Both the position numbers and the translations under genes were made by a program. DNA of 18,040 nucleotides from JAKAKT01 sp041305385. GTDB lineage: Archaea; Micrarchaeota; Micrarchaeia; Burarchaeales; JAKAKT01. Shown here piece by piece: positions 13,341 to 18,040 of this stretch. How positions within the stretch are numbered: the stretch's first letter is position 1; each line of letters begins with the position of its first letter. Under the pieces are notes generated by a model. It did not search any database and was not told the origin of the DNA. It saw nothing but the letters and a program-made list of their open reading frames with translations. The DNA lies in the NCBI GenBank assembly GCA_041305385.1, contig JBFYLO010000052.1:1-18040 (forward strand). The letters are read 5' to 3'.

Positions 13341-14894
13341 TCACCCCAACCTCTTCGAAACATAAACACTATCCCTTTTGTACCCTCGCTTATAATAATA
13401 TTCTCTGGCCCCGACCCCGCTCATCACCAGCAGCTTCCGTGCCCCGTGCTCCTCTCCGGCAATCCTCTCCGCCTCGCCCAGTAATTTGCTCCCGAAACCT
13501 CGGTGCTGGAGCTCTTCCTCAGGCTCCTCCCCAATCCCGAGCGCAGTCCCATACACATGCAATTCCCGCACCAGCGAAGTCTCCTCGTCAATTTCTTTCC
13601 TGAACGGTTCTCCTGGCTTTCTCAGCCTGAGGAACCCGAACAATCCCCTTTCGCTCTCGAAGCTCAGGAAAGTCTCAGTTCCCCCGCTCGCCTTATAATC
13701 GAGCCTGCAGAGCTTTGCTTCCGATGGGTCTGGCTCCTTTCCGCTCTTAAGCGCCCTCAATCCGCTCTCCCTGCACCTTATGCAGAGGCACCGCCCCCCC
13801 CTCTCCCACACCTTCCTCTCGACAATCTGCCGCAAGTTGCTGTTCTTCACCCCGGCCTCGATTCTCGGTAGCGGAATATCCCTCTGGACCCTCATGATTC
13901 GGACATAGGGCGGGATGAACTTGGTCGCCTGCGCGAGAACCTCGGCAGCAGTCTCAGTATCATACGGTTCGTACTCCCCTCTTTTCCACATCTCATAAAG
14001 TTTTGTCCCTTTCACCACCATGCACGGGTAAATCTTGAGCATGTCCGGCCTGAATCGCGAGTCTGAAAACAGTTTCTTGAACATGAGGACATCCTTCTTC
14101 GGAGTCGAAAACAAGCCGGGCATCATGTGGTAGCAGACCTTGAGGGCGGAGTCCTTGAGAAGCTTCGTCGCAAGAACCACGTCCTCGACCCGGTGCCCTC
14201 TGTTCACCTTCTCATAAACCCGGTCGCTCAGGGTCTGCACCCCCAGCTCAACTCTCGTAGCCCCAAGCTCAAGCATCCGGTCAATGTATTTTTTCCCTGA
14301 AAAATCAGGCCTGGTTTCGAAAGTAATCCCAACGGCCCTGATTCTGGAATTTTCATTCATTCTTTTTGCTCCTTCCAAGCTTCCGCTCCCCTTTCCATTC
14401 ATCGCATCGAGGCATCCCTTCACAAATGAGCGCTGGTAGCTCCAGGCCTGGGCATTGAAAGTCCCGCCCATTATGATGAGCTCGCACTTATCCACCGTAT
14501 GCCCGATTTCCGAGAGCTGCGTCAACCTGGAGCTCACCTGCCTGAAGGGGTCGAAATCATTCTGTTTCCCCCTCATGGCAGCAGGCTCATCACCAGTATA
14601 GCTTTTCGGGGACTCAATTCCCCCTGGACAGTAGATGCATTTTCCAGGGCACGGGAGAGGCTTGCTCATGACTGCGATGCTCGCTATCCCGGAAACAGTC
14701 CTGACTGGCCTGAGCTTCAGCAGCATTAGAATCTCGCGGGTTCTTTTTTCAGGCGGAATCTGCTTCAGGATTTCCGAGTTCCTGATGGCAGGGATTTTAT
14801 GCCTGGAGCAGAGCTCCCTCTTCAGTTTCTCCACATCTATTCCTGGATTTTGAAGAACTCTCCCCGCCGCCTCCCTCGCGGCCTCGGCGCTCAT
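13341..14894 (-). CDS. elp3: Archaeal Elp3, tRNA uridine-34 carboxymethyltransferase / acetyltransferase-like
   Basis: Elp3 adds a carboxymethyl group to the wobble uridine (U34) of tRNAs using radical SAM chemistry and acetyl-CoA. From ATG 14894 it is 517 residues, a normal archaeal length. The radical-SAM iron-sulfur site CPGKCIYC gives Cys82, Cys86 and Cys89. Other typical segments are GGTFNAQAWSYQRSFVKGC, FETRPDFSG, LGATRVELGVQTL and KVCYHMMPGLF. The C-terminal GNAT domain shows RGFGSKLLGEAERIA and GVGAREYYYKRGY. I prefer ATG 14894 over the longer reading to 14957 because AGGTAA overlaps the preceding stop and lies just upstream. The extra 21 residues would otherwise run back into the coding end of the neighbouring gene. 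Confidence 0.95.
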   Translation of the reverse strand: MSAEAAREAAGRVLQNPGIDVEKLKRELCSRHKIPAIRNSEILKQIPPEKRTREILMLLKLRPVRTVSGIASIAVMSKPLPCPGKCIYCPGGIESPKSYTGDEPAAMRGKQNDFDPFRQVSSRLTQLSEIGHTVDKCELIIMGGTFNAQAWSYQRSFVKGCLDAMNGKGSGSLEGAKRMNENSRIRAVGITFETRPDFSGKKYIDRMLELGATRVELGVQTLSDRVYEKVNRGHRVEDVVLATKLLKDSALKVCYHMMPGLFSTPKKDVLMFKKLFSDSRFRPDMLKIYPCMVVKGTKLYEMWKRGEYEPYDTETAAEVLAQATKFIPPYVRIMRVQRDIPLPRIEAGVKNSNLRQIVERKVWERGGRCLCIRCRESGLRALKSGKEPDPSEAKLCRLDYKASGGTETFLSFESERGLFGFLRLRKPGEPFRKEIDEETSLVRELHVYGTALGIGEEPEEELQHRGFGSKLLGEAERIAGEEHGARKLLVMSGVGAREYYYKRGYKRDSVYVSKRLG

Positions 14895-14898
14895 TTGA

Positions 14899-15723
14899 TT
14901 ACCTGAAAAGCAGATTTGAAATGAGCCCCATGATGCTGTAGACGGGCTGCTCGACAACCGGGAACAGCAGGAGCCCGTGGCCAGTGGCCTGGAGGTCCGA
15001 GACCAGGTTGGTGTTTATGTCCAGGTTTACGTTCTTCTCCGCCTTGAGCAGTTCGCTCGAGAAAGGGGCGCGGACCTTCATCTTAACGGTGTACTCCTGC
15101 TCCTCGTCCCCCGCCACTTCGTACCTCACAACTTTTGAGGACTTCTTTGGAACGAAAACAACCTGCCTGTAGCGCCAGCCCGGGATGCCTTCGGAGCTAA
15201 CCTCAAACACGTCGCTCGCGACGCCTTTGTTGTCTATCTTTACATAATAACCGGCAGGCTGACCTGCGCCGGTCGTGACCTTGTTCGGCCAAACATCAAT
15301 CTGAAGGACGTCCCTGCTCACAGTTAGCTTGGCCCTGAAAGAGACATCCCCAATGCCCTCCTTTCCCCCCTCATCAACCGCCCTCATGGTGAACCAGTAC
15401 TCGCCGTCGCTGGCATCGGCAGGCACCTTTATTATCGCCTTCATGGGGACGCTGTAGAGCGGGCTCGGCTTTAGCTCATCCCATCCTCTCGGGGTTTCAG
15501 TGAAGATGAGCTGGTCGAGCAGGCCTCCCTTCCCCTGTATGCCGCCCTCGGTTATCCTGGACTCGGCAACCACGTATGCGGTCTGCCCAGGCCCCACTAC
15601 TCCGAGGTCTATGGTTCCGCCATCGGCTACGGGAGTTGCAACTGGCTCGTAAACCGTAAGCGTGGTAGCAGCCGATACCTGGGCCAAAAGCAAAATTGCG
15701 AGCACCAGACTTTCTGCCTTCAT
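14899..15723 (-). CDS. Hypothetical secreted or membrane-attached protein with beta-sandwich domains
   Basis: The family is not recognised. The 274-residue product has a Sec-type signal peptide (MKAESLVLAILLLAQVSA, likely cut near residue 18-19). The rest is rich in beta strands and looks like two Ig-like or CARDB/NEW1-like domains, about 20-136 and 137-236. The second contains AGYYVKIDNKGVASDVFEV, a pattern common in archaeal surface proteins. The last 25 residues (249-273, LLLFPVVEQPVYSIMGLISNLLF) are hydrophobic and may attach it to the membrane. It is the first gene of the operon that continues into elp3 (4 bp gap), the membrane protein, gatD and gatE. An AGGAG site (about 15727-15731) precedes the ATG. 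Confidence 0.82.
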   Translation of the reverse strand: MKAESLVLAILLLAQVSAATTLTVYEPVATPVADGGTIDLGVVGPGQTAYVVAESRITEGGIQGKGGLLDQLIFTETPRGWDELKPSPLYSVPMKAIIKVPADASDGEYWFTMRAVDEGGKEGIGDVSFRAKLTVSRDVLQIDVWPNKVTTGAGQPAGYYVKIDNKGVASDVFEVSSEGIPGWRYRQVVFVPKKSSKVVRYEVAGDEEQEYTVKMKVRAPFSSELLKAEKNVNLDINTNLVSDLQATGHGLLLFPVVEQPVYSIMGLISNLLFR

Positions 15724-15752
15724 GGTCTCCTCGCCTACCTATCGCGGGAGCA

Positions 15753-15762
15753 GAATAAAAAG
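15753..15762. promoter_or_regulatory. TATA-like box between the divergent operons
   Basis: GAATAAAAAG lies in the 60-bp gap between the genes starting at 15723 (minus) and 15784 (+). On the + strand it is about 26 bp before ATG 15784, fitting a leaderless mRNA. On the minus strand it reads CTTTTTATTC, about 34 bp from ATG 15723, which would leave a short leader carrying the AGGAG site. Confidence 0.45.
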
Positions 15763-15777
15763 GTTTCTTTTTGAAAC
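15763..15777. promoter_or_regulatory. Perfect dyad GTTTC-N5-GAAAC, possible operator
   Basis: Perfect 5-bp arms around five T's sit directly next to the TATA-like box and before ATG 15784. A dimeric regulator bound here would cover the start of transcription for the + strand genes and lie upstream of the elp3-gatDE operon promoter. No protein is known to bind it. Confidence 0.3.
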
Positions 15778-15783
15778 ATACTC

Positions 15784-15945
15784 ATGGACATAATACGAAA
15801 GAACAAGGCGGGCAAGGTCAGCCACGTCCTCGGAGTCGAAGCCGAGCTGGTCTCAGGCCTCCTTCTCCTGGGTGTCGGGGCACTCGGGGTCCTGTGGGTT
15901 TACATCGAGCCCGTCTTCAACTGGATCTCCCAATACCTGGAGTGA
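15784..15945 (+). CDS. 53-residue single-helix membrane protein of unknown function
   Basis: This short gene reads MDIIRKNKAGKVSHVLGVEA and onward for 53 residues, ending NWISQYLE. A basic N-terminus (R5, K6, K8, K11) is followed by one clear membrane helix at about 21-40 (LVSGLLLLGVGALGVLWVY), then a short aromatic, acidic tail. The positive-inside rule puts the N-terminus in the cytoplasm. Support for its being real: a TATA-like box 26 bp upstream, a typical membrane-protein composition, and a GGAGTGA site at its stop that starts thpR 5 nt later. The other frame through this DNA is a Pro/Arg-rich reading with no protein-like features. No family is recognised. Confidence 0.72.
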   Translation: MDIIRKNKAGKVSHVLGVEAELVSGLLLLGVGALGVLWVYIEPVFNWISQYLE

Positions 15946-15950
15946 CCTCC

Positions 15951-16475
15951 ATGCGCGCCTTTCTAGCTGTCGAGGTTTCTGGAGGGATACGGGAAAGGCT
16001 TGAGAAAATCCAGCTGGAGCTCCCCTCCGGGATGCGGCCCGTGAACCCGGAGAACATCCACATCACTCTCAAGTTTCTAGGGGAGATAAGCGGAAATAGG
16101 GCAGGGGAAATCTCAAGGGCCATGGACTCAACAGAGTTCTCGAAATTCCCCCTGATTTGCAAAGGGCTCGGGGCTTTTCCTTCTGAAAAATCCGTCCGCG
16201 TCCTCTGGGCGGGAATCGAAAGCCCCGGGTTGGTTGAGTTGCATTCGAGATTGGAGCCAAAACTGGCCCAGCTCGGTTTCGAAAAAGAGAATTTCACCCC
16301 CCACCTGACAATCGCGAGGGCAAGGGACAGGGCCCGGCTCGATTCGGTTCTATCGAAATACAGGGAAGAAGTTTTCGGGGAATGCGTTGTTTCTTCGTTT
16401 TCCCTGAAAAAAAGCGCCCTGACTCCCAAGGGTCCGGTTTACGAGAACATCCATTCCGCCTCAGTAAAAGATTAA
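15951..16475 (+). CDS. thpR: RNA 2',3'-cyclic phosphodiesterase (2H family)
   Basis: A 2H phosphoesterase of the ThpR (formerly LigT, 2'-5' RNA ligase) family, which opens 2',3'-cyclic phosphate ends of RNA to 2'-phosphates. The protein is 174 residues, normal for the family. It begins MRAFLAVEVS. It has both catalytic H-x-T-h motifs: His37 in NIHITLKFLGEI and His118 in FTPHLTIARA, at the usual spacing. The start is ATG 15951, 5 nt after GGAGTGA (15939-15945), which overlaps the stop of the 53-residue gene. An in-frame reading back to 15771 is a shadow of that small gene. It could process tRNA splicing or decay ends. Confidence 0.93.
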   Translation: MRAFLAVEVSGGIRERLEKIQLELPSGMRPVNPENIHITLKFLGEISGNRAGEISRAMDSTEFSKFPLICKGLGAFPSEKSVRVLWAGIESPGLVELHSRLEPKLAQLGFEKENFTPHLTIARARDRARLDSVLSKYREEVFGECVVSSFSLKKSALTPKGPVYENIHSASVKD

Positions 16476-16478
16476 TAC
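16471..16478 (+). promoter_or_regulatory. TATA box for the gene at 16499, overlapping the thpR stop
   Basis: ATTAATAC overlaps the thpR stop codon and is centred 24-25 bp before ATG 16499. The same spacing is seen at 2201, 1334 and 17384. No Shine-Dalgarno site precedes 16499, which supports a separate leaderless transcript. Confidence 0.45.
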
Positions 16479-16498
16479 CTCCCCTAAAATATAAACTC

Positions 16499-16927
16499 AT
16501 GAAGGGACAGGAAGTCGGGCCAGGCCTCGGGATGATTTACATCACGTTCTTCATACTCCTGATTGGGGTCGGCGGTTACTGGATACTCCACAGCAGCACC
16601 TGGATAGACTACAATCTTTTGTATGGTCCCTCAAAGACTTTTAATGGAAAGGTGGTCCGCATCGAATCCTATTGCGACGACCCAAAGAAAACCATATTCA
16701 TGCTCGATACATCAACAAGCTCCCAGGCATATATCTATATGGCCTCCAGGCTCGACATCATGGTCGGGGACAGCGTGACAGTGACAGCCTACAACGTGAC
16801 TGGGAAGGGGCTGATTTTCGATCTCATGCGCTCGAAATGCGAGCCAAGCGGGGCCCACTATTACGCAACGAAAGTCTACTCCTCACGGACCGCCATCGCC
16901 CTTGAAGGTAAGCCCTGGCAGAAGTAA
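16499..16927 (+). CDS. Hypothetical membrane-anchored protein with a small beta-barrel-like domain
   Basis: The 142-residue product has one N-terminal membrane helix (about 11-30, GMIYITFFILLIGVGGYWIL). The soluble domain contains strands KTFNGKVVRIESYC, KKTIFMLDTS, QAYIYMASRLDIMVGDSVTVTAYNV and GLIFDLM. This order (new strand, G-K-V, then D-x-V-x-V-x-A, then a closing strand) looks like an OB fold, as in small anchored proteins, but the match is only by eye. Two cysteines (59, 114) may form a disulfide. I start at ATG 16499 because the upstream extension to 16382 overlaps thpR in another frame and looks random. The gene converges on the minus-strand gene at 16938 with a 10-bp gap. Confidence 0.78.
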   Translation: MKGQEVGPGLGMIYITFFILLIGVGGYWILHSSTWIDYNLLYGPSKTFNGKVVRIESYCDDPKKTIFMLDTSTSSQAYIYMASRLDIMVGDSVTVTAYNVTGKGLIFDLMRSKCEPSGAHYYATKVYSSRTAIALEGKPWQK

Positions 16928-16937
16928 GGCTCTCTCG

Positions 16938-17384
16938 CTAAATCCCTTCCTTCTTTTGTAGATAGCTCTTCAGGCTGGTGATGCCTGCACCCAATGACGC
17001 TGCAAGGAAAAGCACAACGACGTTGTCAAGGAACGTCGAAGAGGCTGCGACTGCGCTTTTCCAAAGATAGCTTTGGATTAAGTCATTATCCTTCAGACCA
17101 GAGAGAACAAGCCCAAGGAAGGGAAGCAAGGCCGCAAGGTCCATGGCCGCCTTGAATAAGGGATTGACGTATCCTCCAGTAAGCCGCGAACCTTTGGTTT
17201 TTCCCAAGTAGTATATTGCACTGGAAACGGAAAAAATGAGCCAAATCTGGAATGAGTGGCCTGGCTTTACGTATACGTTACGCCCATCCAAATATATGCA
17301 AAAAACGAACGCGAGAACCGGCCCCAGAATCGCCGCAATCCCGGCTACTGCTTCTCCGTGTTTCGAGAGCAAGCGAAATTCCAT
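16938..17384 (-). CDS. Hypothetical four-helix membrane protein
   Basis: The family is not recognised. The 148-residue product has hydrophobic segments at about 12-32, 44-61, 78-97 and 118-140, short loops, and a basic C-terminus (KSYLQKKEGI). Asp33, Asp82 and Asp120 lie at or near helix edges; I see no known motif. The ATG at 17384 is about 25 bp from the TATA-like AATTTATTC (minus strand) at 17403-17411, so a leaderless mRNA is likely. It is divergent from the ferredoxin gene, with 125 bp between them, and tail to tail with the gene ending at 16927. Confidence 0.78.
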   Translation of the reverse strand: MEFRLLSKHGEAVAGIAAILGPVLAFVFCIYLDGRNVYVKPGHSFQIWLIFSVSSAIYYLGKTKGSRLTGGYVNPLFKAAMDLAALLPFLGLVLSGLKDNDLIQSYLWKSAVAASSTFLDNVVVLFLAASLGAGITSLKSYLQKKEGI

Positions 17385-17402
17385 GCACAGGTTAATCCCG
17401 GG

Positions 17403-17411
17403 AAGAATAAA
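17403..17411 (-). promoter_or_regulatory. TATA box of the membrane protein gene at 16938-17384
   Basis: On the minus strand this reads AATTTATTC, centred near 17408, about 24-25 bp before the ATG at 17384. No Shine-Dalgarno site is present before that ATG. Confidence 0.45.
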
Positions 17412-17466
17412 TTCTTTGCGAATGCGACTTTACGATGTTTGATGCAAAACAAGCGATGCATGGGAG

Positions 17467-17479
17467 AGGTTTTAAACCT
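17467..17479 (+). promoter_or_regulatory. Symmetric TATA element of the ferredoxin gene
   Basis: AGGTTTTAAACCT has 6-bp arms (AGGTTT and AAACCT) around a single T, with the TATA-like TTTTAAA in the centre. It predicts a start near 17500 and a leader of about 10 nt before ATG 17510. The symmetry could make it bidirectional or part of an operator. Confidence 0.4.
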
Positions 17480-17509
17480 TTCAGGAGAATCAATTTACGG
17501 TGATAAACC

Positions 17510-17701
17510 ATGCCGGTGAAGATTGAGCAGGACCACGAGGCTTGCATCGGTTGCGGCGCATGCGCATCCATCTGCCCTGACAACTGGGAGATGGCCGACG
17601 ATGGGAAAGCGAAGCCCATAAAGACTTCGGTTCCGGAAGTCGGCTGCAACAAGGAGGCCGCTGACGCGTGCCCCGTGCAGTGCATAAAAATCATCGAGTA
17701 G
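17510..17701 (+). CDS. Ferredoxin, single [4Fe-4S] cluster type
   Basis: A 63-residue electron carrier. Cluster ligands are Cys12, Cys15 and Cys18 (CIGCGAC) and Cys54 in ACPVQC. Cys22 and Cys46 sit where single-cluster ferredoxins of the Pyrococcus furiosus type have a disulfide pair. The second cluster motif of 2[4Fe-4S] ferredoxins is not present. In the P. furiosus protein the second ligand is Asp; here it is Cys15. There is a seventh cysteine, Cys58. The segment DNWEMADDGKAKP is also typical of this type. GGTGAT (17499-17504) is a strong ribosome site 5 nt before the ATG. It is a single-gene unit. The partner enzymes are not in the window. Confidence 0.95.
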   Translation: MPVKIEQDHEACIGCGACASICPDNWEMADDGKAKPIKTSVPEVGCNKEAADACPVQCIKIIE

Positions 17702-17796
17702 ACTACTTCTGTTTTTTCTAACTTGATTTTTCATTGTATTGGAAATTGCTATTCCCAATGCGGCCAAATTTCTGCGGAAATTTGTCCTTTTGATTT
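17702..17796 (+). terminator. Intergenic terminator region between ferredoxin and the lrp-like gene
   Basis: T-rich tracts at 17711-17731 directly follow the ferredoxin stop and would end that transcript. Further on is a perfect hairpin, CAAATTTC (17765-17772), loop TGCG, GAAATTTG (17777-17784), then TCCTTTTGATTTTC. It lies downstream of both convergent genes and could act as a terminator for either strand. Confidence 0.5.
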
Positions 17797-18040
17797 TCAA
17801 AGGTATTCCCTAAGTGGATTAACCATTCTCTCTTCTATGGCCGATACATACTTATGGTTCCCCATGATGTCCCCGAATTTCGTCTTCACCTCTATCAAGA
17901 AATTATGGAGTTCGACGACATCCTCCACTATGACACCGACTTCAATGTCCCAACTCCCGATTGTCTTGTTGAGAAACACGACATTGTTGTGATGGAGGCA
18001 GAACTCCAGGAATCTCCTTTCCTTCTCTCTCGTGATGCTT
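17797..18040 (-). CDS. Lrp/AsnC-family regulator, C-terminal part (cut by window edge)
   Basis: The minus-strand frame is open from the window edge (18040) to the TGA at 17797, giving about 80 residues. It reads through ITREKRRFLEFCLHHNNVVF and SWDIEVGVIVEDVVELHNFL, then ends in NPLREYL. This is the RAM domain of an Lrp/AsnC regulator: the helix, N-V-V, K-x-I-G-x-W/F-D pattern aligns by eye with the second RAM domain of the double Lrp at 7911-8876 (HPNVVSYSKYIGTFDVGIDIE). The GTG at 17979 is not the true start. The DNA-binding part lies outside the window, so I cannot say whether this protein is also a double one. Confidence 0.82.
   Translation of the reverse strand, partial: SITREKERRFLEFCLHHNNVVFLNKTIGSWDIEVGVIVEDVVELHNFLIEVKTKFGDIMGNHKYVSAIEERMVNPLREYL

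Noticed and set aside
14895..14957. N-terminal extension of Elp3
   Set aside because: It overlaps the coding end of the preceding gene, and a ribosome site fits ATG 14894 with a 4-bp gap.
15771..15950. N-terminal extension of ThpR
   Set aside because: The residues are Pro/Arg/Gly-rich with no domain; the same DNA codes for the 53-residue membrane protein in another frame, and the family starts at MRAFLAVE.
16382..16498. N-terminal extension of the gene at 16499
   Set aside because: It overlaps thpR out of frame and has random-looking content; the TATA box at 16471 fits ATG 16499.
1..18040. CRISPR array, insertion sequence, integrase or toxin-antitoxin pair
   Set aside because: No regularly spaced repeats, no transposase or integrase motifs and no paired toxin-antitoxin genes were seen on either strand.

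Overview
The window is archaeal chromosomal DNA. The evidence is the 3' part of an archaeal-type 23S rRNA gene, the archaea-specific GatD and GatE genes, a stand-alone archaeal Elp3, a class III (pilin-type) signal peptide, tandem Lrp/AsnC regulators, and promoters with TATA-like boxes about 24-28 bp before the start codon (leaderless style). Many internal operon genes instead have good Shine-Dalgarno sites of the GGAGGTGA type. Small gene size, very tight packing and many small membrane proteins of unknown function would fit a small-genome archaeon, for example a DPANN lineage such as Diapherotrites or Micrarchaeota. That lineage is a guess; only the domain Archaea is well supported. I see no mobile element, CRISPR array, tRNA or 5S gene.

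Layout. (1) 1 to about 370: 3' end of 23S rRNA, + strand, followed by AT-rich terminator-like DNA with no 5S or tRNA behind it. (2) 537-2162: a lower-GC pair of divergent genes, a six-helix membrane protein and a lipoprotein alpha/beta hydrolase, sharing one palindromic TATA box. (3) 2201-4065: a pilin-like protein translationally coupled to cysS. (4) 4062-5126: an MscS-type channel on the minus strand, tail-overlapping cysS. (5) 5212-7910: purH (last two steps of IMP synthesis) and a short malic enzyme, + strand. (6) 7911-8876: a double Lrp/AsnC regulator on the minus strand with its own promoter. (7) 15723 down to 9037: a minus-strand run of six nearly contiguous genes: secreted beta-rich protein, elp3, membrane protein, gatD, gatE, membrane-anchored protein. 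It mixes tRNA decoding functions (wobble-uridine modification and Gln-tRNA synthesis by transamidation) with envelope proteins. (8) 15784-16927: a 53-residue membrane protein, thpR (RNA 2',3'-cyclic phosphodiesterase) and an anchored beta-domain protein, + strand. (9) 16938-17384: a four-helix membrane protein, minus strand. (10) 17510-17701: a single-cluster ferredoxin. (11) 17797 to the window end: C-terminal part of another Lrp/AsnC regulator, minus strand.

How the genes work together. The core is housekeeping: Cys-tRNA and Gln-tRNA charging, tRNA U34 modification, RNA end processing, purine synthesis using formyl-tetrahydrofolate, malate to pyruvate conversion and electron transfer. Around it lie at least eight proteins of unknown function, most of them membrane-bound or exported. 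I do not see a clear new defence or mobile system. The best leads are the short membrane protein at 15784, the envelope plus tRNA operon, the structured tail at 8960-9036, a bidirectional TATA element, and the presence of bacterial-type PurH in an archaeon.
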